From Kiritimatiellia bacterium (GTDB lineage: Bacteria; Verrucomicrobiota; Kiritimatiellia; UBA8416): a stretch of 5,073 nucleotides of DNA. The notes under the pieces were generated by a model. It was not told where the DNA came from, searched no databases, and saw only the letters and a program-made list of their open reading frames with translations. Every line of letters begins with the position of its first letter. Position 1 is the stretch's first letter. The stretch is taken from the NCBI GenBank assembly GCA_007126175.1, contig SLBU01000144.1:1-5073 (forward strand), in the 5' to 3' direction. Below are positions 1 through 5,073 of this stretch, piece after piece. The position numbers and the translations under genes are program-made.

Positions 1-878
1 TATATCCGAACGGAACCTCAAACAGCTTGCCGCAGGATGTCCAGGCCCGGTTGATTCATTCGATTCCAGGACTCGAAAAGGCTGAAATCGTGGAATGGGC
101 CTATGCCATTGAATATGATTACGTGGATCCGACCCAGCTCCAGCATTCCCTTGAGACCAAGCTTGTGGGCGGCCTCTTTTTTGCGGGCCAGATCAATGGT
201 ACGACCGGCTACGAGGAAGCGGCCGCCCAAGGGTTCATGGCGGGCATCAATGCCGCGCGAAAAGCCTTGGGGATGCCTGCATGGACCCTGGGGCGCCATG
301 AAGCCTACATTGGCGTTTTACTTGATGATCTCGTCACAAAAGGAACGGATGAACCCTATCGCATGTTTACGTCGCGGGCAGAGCATCGCTTGAGCCTGCG
401 ACAAGATAATGCCCGCTTTCGACTGCTGGTGCATGCACAAGCCCTGCAAGTCGCACCTGCACCCTTTCTCGCGGAATCCGCTCGTTTTACCTCAGAAATT
501 GCCACGGAAACCGAACGAATGGATGGCACGGTTATATCTGGCGAAAGCATGTCGCAGCGACTGCGCCGCACCGATACCTATTATCGGGATTTACCAGATG
601 CCCGCAAGGATCTCGATCCGGTCGTAGTCGAGCAGCTCGAAATCTTTGCCAAATACCAGGGGTACATTGTGCGCGAGCAAGCCAACATCCGGAAGCTTGC
701 GAACATGGAAGATCAGCGGATTCCGACGGATCTTGATTACTGGCCGATCCAGGCGCTCAGCTATGAATCGCGCGAAAAGCTCAGCAACATCCGCCCTGTT
801 TCGATGGCACAAGCCGCGCGCATCCCCGGCTTGAGTCCGGCAGATCTGGCGGTTCTCAGTGTGGCGATCCATCGCTGA
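1..878 (+). CDS. mnmG: MnmG (GidA), tRNA uridine 5-carboxymethylaminomethyl modification enzyme, C-terminal part (5' end outside window)
   Basis: MnmG is the FAD-dependent partner of the GTPase MnmE; together they add the carboxymethylaminomethyl group to wobble uridine 34 of certain tRNAs in the cytoplasm. The frame is open from the window edge (first full codon at 3, reading [14 protein letters not shown]), so the gene is cut on the left. The TTG at 27 lies inside this conserved stretch and is not a start. Family signatures seen are the end of the FAD-binding domain, [16 protein letters not shown] (about 186-233), the block [20 protein letters not shown] (351-410), and the helical C-terminal domain with [18 protein letters not shown] and [14 protein letters not shown] (about 647-860). 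The 291 residues present are a little under half of the usual length of about 620-630. The stop is TGA at 876-878. The next supported genes lie on the opposite strand, so this gene ends its transcription unit. Confidence 0.97.
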   Translation, partial: YPNGTSNSLPQDVQARLIHSIPGLEKAEIVEWAYAIEYDYVDPTQLQHSLETKLVGGLFFAGQINGTTGYEEAAAQGFMAGINAARKALGMPAWTLGRHEAYIGVLLDDLVTKGTDEPYRMFTSRAEHRLSLRQDNARFRLLVHAQALQVAPAPFLAESARFTSEIATETERMDGTVISGESMSQRLRRTDTYYRDLPDARKDLDPVVVEQLEIFAKYQGYIVREQANIRKLANMEDQRIPTDLDYWPIQALSYESREKLSNIRPVSMAQAARIPGLSPADLAVLSVAIHR

Positions 879-881
879 GCG

Positions 882-906
882 ACCGGCAAGCCGCATGCCC
901 GGTTTT
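882..906 (+). terminator. Possible weak intrinsic terminator after mnmG
   Basis: Three bases after the mnmG stop, ACCGGCA (882-888) can pair with TGCCCGGT (896-903) using one bulged C, around a 7-nt loop. Only four T residues follow (903-906). The position fits a terminator, but the stem is imperfect and the T-tract is short. Confidence 0.35.
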
Positions 907-1093
907 GGTACTCGGGCGGGCAAGGTGATGCGGGGGTGAAACTTGAAGGAGTCAAATGTAGCCCACTGGAGCCTGTCCGACGGAGCCTTGGCGTAGGCGG
1001 ACCGAAAGCGCGGCTGGGCGTGTGTGGTGCATGGGGTGTCCGTGGAGTGTCCTTCGGGCTTTTCACGGGCTGGCTATGCGCGATCTACGCGCG

Positions 1094-1118
1094 AGGCTGC
1101 TTTCGGCGAAAGCAGCCT
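1094..1118. repeat. Perfect 11-bp hairpin with 3-nt loop
   Basis: AGGCTGCTTTC (1094-1104) is followed by the loop GGC and then by its exact reverse complement GAAAGCAGCCT (1108-1118). The next bases are TACAAAAC, with no T-run on the plus strand, so it is not a standard intrinsic terminator in that direction. It may be a repeat-element hairpin or an RNA structure. Confidence 0.7.
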
Positions 1119-1151
1119 ACAAAACTATGAAGGTACAGGCTAGCCACGGCC

Positions 1152-1165
1152 CCGAGCGCGCTCGG
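1152..1165. repeat. Perfect 14-bp palindrome CCGAGCGCGCTCGG
   Basis: The sequence CCGAGCGCGCTCGG is its own reverse complement. It lies 33 bases after the 1094-1118 hairpin in the same non-coding stretch. No T-tract follows, and no gene start is close enough to suggest an operator. Confidence 0.65.
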
Positions 1166-1191
1166 ATGATGCGGCGGTGTAACTGGAAGAT

Positions 1192-1330
1192 TGAATATCC
1201 AATATCCAACAAGGAACTCCCAATATCCAAGTGAGAGCGAGTGAGGAGAATGTGAAGTGATTTCCGCTCTCCATTCGCAAGTTTCGCCCACTTGGTCATT
1301 GGACATTTCTTGTTGGATATTGGGTGTTCA
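1192..1330. repeat. Long imperfect inverted repeat built from AATATCC units, MITE-like or structured RNA element
   Basis: The left arm (1192-1235) and the right arm (1287-1330) are reverse complements at 35 of 44 positions by hand count. They include a perfect 15-bp core, CCAATATCCAACAAG at 1199-1213 against 1309-1323. The left arm carries AATATCC three times (1194, 1201 and 1222). The 51-nt interior gives a further possible pairing, GAGAGCG (1233-1239) with CGCTCTC (1265-1271), as an alternative inner hairpin. No open frame in it looks like a real protein. The form fits a small non-autonomous repeat. It sits between the converging mnmG gene and the minus-strand small gene unit, where it could also influence 3'-end formation; that role is inferred. 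Confidence 0.7.
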
Positions 1331-1368
1331 GACGTCCAAATCGTGGCTTATCTAAGTGCCATTCCTGG

Positions 1369-1641
1369 CTAGAGCCAGCTCCGGAGAAACAGCACGAGAA
1401 ACGGGGTACCCACGCCAAAAACGAATGCGAGCGGGTACAGTTTGGGCAGTTCTTTTGCGCGCCACACCACAATGGCGGCGGCAATCGAAATCCAAGGCAA
1501 CCCGCCCACAACATTTCGAATCATAGGCGGAACGGTAATCCCGCCTTGCTGCCAGAAGAGCATGAGAAGAACACTAAGGGTACAAAGACCGCAGCCAGCC
1601 AGGTACAGCCCAATCGCATTACGCATACACTCGTTTTTCAT
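1369..1641 (-). CDS. Small multi-pass membrane protein, 90 residues, function unknown
   Basis: I do not recognise the family. The product is strongly hydrophobic, with three likely membrane segments at about residues 8-30 (GLYLAGCGLCTLSVLLMLFW region), 44-60 (LPWISIAAAIVVW) and 69-87 (PLAFVFGVGTPFLVLFL). Short polar links such as RAKELPK separate them. The ATG at 1641 is preceded by GGAG (1652-1649 on the minus strand) with 7 nt spacing, a good ribosome-binding site. A second ATG at residue 6 has weaker support. The start overlaps the stop of the upstream frameshifted gene as ATGA (1641-1638), which indicates translational coupling and one transcript. The stop TAG is at 1371-1369, within a small hairpin CTGGC/GCCAG (1365-1378). 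Open frames on the opposite strand here are polar and lack comparable support. Confidence 0.72.
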   Translation of the reverse strand: MKNECMRNAIGLYLAGCGLCTLSVLLMLFWQQGGITVPPMIRNVVGGLPWISIAAAIVVWRAKELPKLYPLAFVFGVGTPFLVLFLRSWL

Positions 1642-1947
1642 TTTTCCGCTCCGTCTGCTGGATCATCTTTTATAATTGTGATGACAAGCTCGGCGACCCG
1701 TATACCGAATTTGCACATGTAGGAATGGTTGGGCATAACCCCATCCGGTTGCAAGTGTAACCAATCCGCTACCGATACGTCAATCGTGCCATCCTTGTAG
1801 GGTACGCGTATCACATCATCCGTCCGGAGTGTATTCCCATAAAATATTTTTCAGAACAAGTTCCGGGGTTGTACCCGAAAAATCCTCGATGCGCATTGAG
1901 ATGCAACCTGCACCAAACAGCACAACCAATACAATACAATTCTTCAT
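1638..1947 (-). pseudogene. Small secreted or lipoprotein-like gene, interrupted by a one-base frameshift at an A5 run; function unknown
   Basis: Neither frame alone gives a sensible gene. From ATG at 1947 the first frame reads MKNCIVLVVLFGAGCISMRI and onward, a short basic start, a hydrophobic run and a GAGC that could be a poor lipobox. It stops after 43 codons (TGA at 1818-1816). The next frame is open from just after a TGA near 1850 and reads YGNTLRTDDVIRVPYKDG, ADWLHLQPDG and CKFGIRVAELVITIIKDD, ending at TGA 1640-1638. Removing one A from the A5 run (plus-strand T5, 1847-1851) joins the frames as PELVLK-IFYGNTLR, giving 102 residues. The gene end carries the ribosome-binding site of the membrane-protein gene and overlaps its start as ATGA. 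ATG at 1962 is an alternative in-frame start, but it would leave almost no leader. The cause may be decay, a sequencing or assembly homopolymer error, or slippage. Confidence 0.65.
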
Positions 1948-1973
1948 ATATTTATAAACCATTCTATATCATT

Positions 1974-2002
1974 ATTTTATGGTACTTGATCCGTTATGGC
2001 AA
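1974..2002 (-). promoter_or_regulatory. Sigma70-like promoter for the small lipoprotein-like/membrane-protein unit
   Basis: On the minus strand TTGCCA (2002-1997) and TAAAAT (1979-1974) are separated by exactly 17 nt. Transcription would start near 1967, about 20 nt before the ATG at 1947. No clear Shine-Dalgarno sequence precedes that ATG; the leader is AT-rich. The promoter lies in the gap after the AraC-type gene, so the small unit can be expressed separately from it. Confidence 0.6.
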
Positions 2003-2060
2003 GATATGCCGCTCTTTGATGATACGGGCAACCCGCGACCAACCTTTCCATCCTTTCCAG

Positions 2061-2942
2061 CTAGCCCGCTTGATACTGGGCGCGGCTGCGCCAGGCCCGC
2101 GGGGTCGTATTACGATGTTTACGGAAACAGCGATTAAAGCGCGAGATCGTCGAAAAACCGCAGCGGTGGGCGATCTGGGCAATCGGATCGGTGCTCTGCA
2201 CCAGTGCCTCACAGGCAGCATTGATCCGTGTTTCTGCCAGGTATTCGGCAAAACGCATTCCCGTCGCCTGATGAAACACGCGACTCAGATGTTCCGGACA
2301 AACCCCCAGATCGGCGGCAACGGCTTTCATGCGCAGCGGCACATCGAATTCCGCCTGGATCCGCTCGCTTGCCTGCCGCACAAGACTTGGCCACGCGGTT
2401 TCCGCGGTTGATTCGGCCTTTTCCAAGCGCAGCAAGACCTGTCGCATGTATAGGGTCATCGTGCCATGCCAAGCGGCTTGCTGCACTTTCGATAGGGCAG
2501 GCAGGGCCGACCAGGTGCGGAACCAATCCGTCCAGCGTACGGGCAGCCCCGCCCGCACAAGACGGCGCCACGATTCGCGGGTAGATTGCAAATCAACATC
2601 CTCCAAATCGCGGCGATACCCAGATAAAACCACATACCCCGCAATGGCTTGCTCAGCGGGAATCTCATAGACGATCTCATGGAAGCCCAGTACATCGACA
2701 ACCTGCCCCGTCAATCCGGCTTGCCGCACTTCGCGGAGACGTCGGTCCGTTTCAGGATAGGCGCGCAGGAGCTGCACAAACCCCATCGAAGGCTGCCGCG
2801 GCACCGCGAGTCGAATCACACCGAGGCTGTCCAGTAACAGAACATCCATCCCGCTGATGGCATATAGTGCCTCCATACTCGCCCGTAAACGCGGCGATAC
2901 CAGCAGTTTCGAAAATATATATTTGGCAAGAACACGCGGCAT
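2061..2942 (-). CDS. AraC-family transcriptional regulator with divergent N-terminal sensor-like domain
   Basis: The product has 293 residues. Its C-terminal part is a typical AraC DNA-binding domain with two helix-turn-helix units. The first is at about residues 203-228 (LRMKAVAADLGVCPEHLSRVF, then HQATG) and the second at about 253-285 (IAQIAHRCGFSTISRFNRCF, then TTPRAWR). Asparagine replaces the usual glycine just before the TP motif. The N-terminal part (about 18-115; ISGMDVLLLDSLGVIRL, FVQLLRAYPE, LGFHEIVYEIP, IAGYVVLSGYR) resembles in layout the PocR-type sensory domains fused to AraC regulators, but lacks their usual cysteines; this is tentative. The ATG at 2942 follows GGTGAT (2956-2951, minus) with 8 nt spacing. 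The gene is divergent from the DUF4914 gene, 133 bp away, which is its most likely target. The ligand cannot be read from the sequence. Confidence 0.9.
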   Translation of the reverse strand: MPRVLAKYIFSKLLVSPRLRASMEALYAISGMDVLLLDSLGVIRLAVPRQPSMGFVQLLRAYPETDRRLREVRQAGLTGQVVDVLGFHEIVYEIPAEQAIAGYVVLSGYRRDLEDVDLQSTRESWRRLVRAGLPVRWTDWFRTWSALPALSKVQQAAWHGTMTLYMRQVLLRLEKAESTAETAWPSLVRQASERIQAEFDVPLRMKAVAADLGVCPEHLSRVFHQATGMRFAEYLAETRINAACEALVQSTDPIAQIAHRCGFSTISRFNRCFRKHRNTTPRAWRSRAQYQAG

Positions 2943-3075
2943 CGAAACACATCACCTTTCCTTGATATCAATATAGTGTCATGCCGCATCAGGTTTTGCA
3001 CTATTATTTTTACCTTTCGTTCCGGTAGAGTTTGGCCTGTTGATCCAACCAATCGTTCATGAAAGGAGAGAAGCA
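2943..3075. promoter_or_regulatory. Divergent promoter/operator region between the AraC-type gene and the DUF4914 gene
   Basis: The region carries a perfect 10-bp palindrome TTGATATCAA (2962-2971). It also has an inverted repeat ATAGTG (2973-2978) / CACTAT (2999-3004) with 20 nt between the arms, an interrupted palindrome ATGC-C-GCAT (2981-2989), and a near-direct repeat ACCTTTC[C/G]TT (2954 and 3012). A candidate minus-strand -10 TATATT (2975-2970) for the regulator and a plus-strand -10 TATTAT (3002-3007) for the DUF4914 gene each overlap one arm of the inverted repeat. Neither -10 has a good -35 at normal spacing, which would fit activator-dependent promoters. The sites are seen; their use by this regulator is inferred. 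Confidence 0.5.
3064..3068 (+). promoter_or_regulatory. Ribosome-binding site AGGAG deciding the DUF4914 gene start
   Basis: AGGAG lies 7 nt before ATG 3076 and downstream of the alternative TTG at 3040. It therefore supports the shorter 632-residue product over the 644-residue one. Confidence 0.85.
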
Positions 3076-4974
3076 ATGAGTAAAGAGCTCATATTGAAGC
3101 ATATCAAATTGCCTGCGGATGCGGAGGCATTGTTGACCGAAGCACCGAATGTGATTCTCGGTCATAATGTTGAAGACCTCCAGAAGCTTGCGTTATCTAA
3201 TGTGGGCGAGGATGGCTACCACCGCGTGGCCTATGAAGTTGCGGGCAAGGGCATGGTTGAAGAGGTCAAGGTTTGCAAAGTCAAAAATGGTATCAGCGCA
3301 AACTACAATGAAGTTTATATGCGCCGTCGGGATCCCGACTGCATGGTCATTGGGGATAATCGCCCGACCAACAAGCCTACTTTCCAGGAACGGTACGGAA
3401 AATCCTTTGACGGTTTGCGCCAAGAGACCTTTGAGTGGCTCAAAAAGCAAGATTTGGCTGTTTTCCCTTTTATTGCCGGCATGCCGGGCAAGGGGAAAGA
3501 TGCTTTGGCCGTCTGTCCCGCAAATGCCGGATTCTTCGCGCTAGGTCTTGCCATGCTCCAAGGCATCATTCCTGCCGATGAGCTTCCTGCGGATTTTGAG
3601 CCGAAAGCCATTATTTATGTAGCGCCGCCTTTCCGCCACACACATCTGGATGGCAAGCAGGTTGTGGTGCACAACCGCATTCCAGGCATGCACGAGCTCT
3701 TCAGCTACAATCTGTATCCTGGGCCAAGCGCTAAAAAGGGTATCTACGGTGTGTTGCTGCATCTGGGTGAGAAAGAGGATTGGGTTACCATGCATTGTTC
3801 GGCTGCGCAGGTGATCACGCCTTATGAAAACCGTGTGGGGATCTCGCACGAAGGTGCCAGCGGTGGTGGCAAGAGCGAAATGCTCGAAATCCCGCATCGT
3901 CAGGAAGATGGCAGCATGCTTCTCGGCAGAAACGTCAAGGACGGTGAAACACGCACCCTGACGATTCCGCAATTCTGCAAGATTCGTCCCGTTACAGACG
4001 ACATGGCGCTCTGTCACCCTTCCATTGACAAGGGTAACGGTAAACTGACACTGATGGATGCTGAGGAGGCTTGGTTCGTACGTGTAAACCACATCACCGG
4101 ATACGGTGTCGATCCGCATTTGGAGAAGTTGACGATTCATCCGCCGAAGCCGTTGTTGTTCCTGAATATCGACGCCAAGCCCGATTGCTCAGCCTTGATC
4201 TGGGAGCATATTCAGGACGAACCGGGTGTACCTTGTCCAAACCCGCGCGTGGTGGTACCGGCCGATATCGTACCGAATGTGCACCGGGGCACGCTGGACA
4301 TTGATATTCGCTCGTTCGGCGTGCGTTGCCCGCCCTGCACCAAGGAAAAACCGACCTACGGGATTCTCGGCATGTTCCACTTGCTGCCGCCCTCGCTGGC
4401 ATGGTTGTGGCGTCTGGTTGCTCCGCGCGGGCATGCCAACCCCAGCATTGTCGACACCGAAGGTATGTCGAGCGAAGGTGTTGGCTCCTATTGGCCTTTT
4501 GCAACAGGACGACGCGTCGATCAAGCCAATCTGCTCCTGAAGCAGATTCTGGACACACCAAAGGTCAAGTATATCGTGTGCCCGAACCAACACGTCGGTG
4601 CTTGGGAAGTTAGCTTCATGCCCCAGTGGATTACGCGCGAATACATGGCCCGCCGTGGTGGTGCCAAATTCAGCCCGTCGCAGGTTTCGGCTTGCCGCTG
4701 TCCGCTGCTGGGCTGGAACCCGGAAAGCATCACGGTTGAAGGCCGCAGTATTGGAAGCTGGTTCTTCAAGGTGAATCTGCAGCCGGAAGTTGGTGACGAG
4801 GCCTATGACAAGGGCGCTGTGATCTTGCATGACTTCTTTAAACGGGAAATCAAGCAGTTCTTAACCGATGACCTTATGCCACTCGGCAAACAGATCATCG
4901 AGTGCTGCCTGAACGATGGATCCCAGGAGGATTATGCCGCATTGATCCCGCATGAGAGCATCAGCGAGGACTAG
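3076..4974 (+). CDS. DUF4914-family protein with HPr kinase/PEP carboxykinase-like nucleotide-binding motifs, function unknown
   Basis: The length of 632 residues and the overall character fit DUF4914, a family of uncharacterised bacterial proteins of about 630 residues; this assignment is from memory. Motifs seen are a P-loop GASGGGKSEML (residues 260-270), VTDDMAL (306-312), and DIDIRSFGV (408-416) followed directly by CPPC (418-421). These echo, in order, the HPr kinase P-loop (GxSGxGKSE), its metal-binding DD motif and its E-[IV]-R-G-x-G signature; PEP carboxykinases share the same fold and P-loop type. An ATP- or GTP-dependent phosphotransfer role is therefore plausible, but the substrate is unknown. 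Other distinctive blocks are VDTEGMSSEGVGSYWPFATG and the cysteines of SACRCP (C540, C542). No signal peptide or membrane segment is evident, so it should be cytoplasmic. ATG 3076 is chosen because AGGAG (3064-3068) lies 7 nt upstream; the in-frame TTG at 3040 has no such site. A strong terminator follows, so it is probably transcribed alone. Confidence 0.82.
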   Translation: MSKELILKHIKLPADAEALLTEAPNVILGHNVEDLQKLALSNVGEDGYHRVAYEVAGKGMVEEVKVCKVKNGISANYNEVYMRRRDPDCMVIGDNRPTNKPTFQERYGKSFDGLRQETFEWLKKQDLAVFPFIAGMPGKGKDALAVCPANAGFFALGLAMLQGIIPADELPADFEPKAIIYVAPPFRHTHLDGKQVVVHNRIPGMHELFSYNLYPGPSAKKGIYGVLLHLGEKEDWVTMHCSAAQVITPYENRVGISHEGASGGGKSEMLEIPHRQEDGSMLLGRNVKDGETRTLTIPQFCKIRPVTDDMALCHPSIDKGNGKLTLMDAEEAWFVRVNHITGYGVDPHLEKLTIHPPKPLLFLNIDAKPDCSALIWEHIQDEPGVPCPNPRVVVPADIVPNVHRGTLDIDIRSFGVRCPPCTKEKPTYGILGMFHLLPPSLAWLWRLVAPRGHANPSIVDTEGMSSEGVGSYWPFATGRRVDQANLLLKQILDTPKVKYIVCPNQHVGAWEVSFMPQWITREYMARRGGAKFSPSQVSACRCPLLGWNPESITVEGRSIGSWFFKVNLQPEVGDEAYDKGAVILHDFFKREIKQFLTDDLMPLGKQIIECCLNDGSQEDYAALIPHESISED

Positions 4975-4996
4975 CAAGTAAAGCTTGTAACCAATG

Positions 4997-5037
4997 ACGC
5001 GCAGGGTGAGGCTCACTTGCCCTGCGCGTTCTTTTTT
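4997..5037 (+). terminator. Strong intrinsic terminator after the DUF4914 gene
   Basis: ACGCGCAGGG (4997-5006) pairs perfectly with CCCTGCGCGT (5020-5029). The enclosed TGAGGCTCA can add a further 3 bp (TGA/TCA). The stem is followed by TCTTTTTT (5030-5037). It starts 22 bases after the stop codon. Nothing further is recognisable in 5038-5073. Confidence 0.93.
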
Positions 5038-5073
5038 GCTGAGTTCCGGCTCGACAAGATGCACGAATTGTGA

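Larger units (their letters stand above)
907..1190. repeat. Palindrome-rich non-coding intergenic stretch, probably dispersed repeat elements
   Basis: No convincing gene is seen here. Short open frames exist on both strands, but their translations are low-complexity and palindrome-driven, and none has conserved-looking protein features. The stretch packs several self-complementary elements into about 190 bases: GTCCG/CGGAC (975-979 and 998-1002) enclosing GCC-TT-GGC (985-992); GCGCG/CGCGC (1078-1082 and 1088-1092); a perfect 11-bp hairpin (1094-1118); GGCTAGCC (1138-1145); and a perfect 14-bp palindrome (1152-1165). The segment TCCGACGGAGCCTTGGCG resembles intergenic repeats I associate with PVC-group genomes; that is from memory. 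There is no transposase or obvious element boundary. Confidence 0.55.

Noticed and set aside
27..878. TTG at 27 as the start of a 283-residue protein
   Set aside because: The frame is open to the window edge and the residues before it (YPNGTSNS) belong to the conserved MnmG sequence, so the gene is truncated by the window.
761..1066. Minus-strand 101-residue open frame rich in Pro, Thr and Arg
   Set aside because: It overlaps the mnmG 3' end in antisense and is low-complexity repeat translation.
936..1234. Plus-strand open frames at 936-1130 and 1022-1234
   Set aside because: Their translations simply follow the palindromic and AATATCC repeats, with no protein-like features; they read as repeat-derived spurious frames.
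1365..1378. Hairpin CTGGC/GCCAG at the stop of the membrane-protein gene as a terminator
   Set aside because: The stem is only 5 bp and there is no T-tract in the direction of transcription.
1324..1722. Plus-strand 132-residue open frame
   Set aside because: It is antisense to the membrane-protein gene and the 3' half of the frameshifted gene, is polar and irregular, and has no supporting start signal.
1847..1851. Classical programmed frameshift site in the small lipoprotein-like gene
   Set aside because: No known +1 or -1 slippery signal with a stop or stimulatory structure is evident beyond a short A5 run; mutation or homopolymer error is simpler.
1869..2411. Plus-strand 180-residue open frame
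   Set aside because: It is antisense to the AraC-type gene and the promoter region; the helix-turn-helix motifs on the minus strand explain the coding signal.
3040..3075. TTG start at 3040 adding 12 residues to the DUF4914 protein
   Set aside because: It has no Shine-Dalgarno sequence, whereas ATG 3076 has AGGAG at 7 nt and gives the usual family length.
3541..4830. Long minus-strand open frames at 3541-4140 and 4189-4830
   Set aside because: They are shadows of the DUF4914 gene, whose plus-strand motifs and start signals are clear.

Overview
The window looks like chromosomal bacterial DNA of moderate GC content. It holds the 3' end of a housekeeping tRNA-modification gene, a repeat-rich intergenic stretch, a small two-gene unit, and a divergent regulator/target pair. 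The organism cannot be fixed from this sequence. A DUF4914-type protein beside an AraC-type regulator, plus intergenic repeats of the 'AATATCC' and 'TCCGACGGAGCC' kind, suggests the PVC superphylum (Verrucomicrobiota, Kiritimatiellota or Lentisphaerota). That placement is a family-level impression from memory, not a search result.

Layout. Positions 1-878 (+) encode the C-terminal part of MnmG (GidA), cut by the left window edge. Positions 879-1368 carry no convincing gene. They hold a weak terminator-like hairpin, a cluster of perfect palindromes and hairpins (975-1165), and a long imperfect inverted repeat (1192-1330) built from AATATCC units; the whole stretch looks like dispersed non-coding repeats. 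On the minus strand, 1369-1947 contains a small unit: a predicted secreted or lipoprotein-like gene (1638-1947) that is readable only across a one-base frameshift at an A5 run, joined by an ATGA stop/start overlap to a 90-residue multi-pass membrane protein (1369-1641). A good sigma70-like promoter (1974-2002, minus) lies just upstream.

Positions 2061-2942 (minus) encode an AraC-family regulator with a divergent N-terminal sensor-like domain. A 133-bp divergent intergenic region follows, with an inverted repeat whose arms overlap candidate -10 elements on both sides. Positions 3076-4974 (+) encode a 632-residue protein that I assign to the DUF4914 family. It has a P-loop, a DD motif and an 'IR-x-x-G' segment resembling the HPr kinase/PEP carboxykinase nucleotide-binding core. 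A strong intrinsic terminator (4997-5037) closes this gene.

The genes do not form one pathway. The likely functional pairs are the AraC regulator with the divergently transcribed DUF4914 gene, and the small lipoprotein-like gene with its membrane partner.
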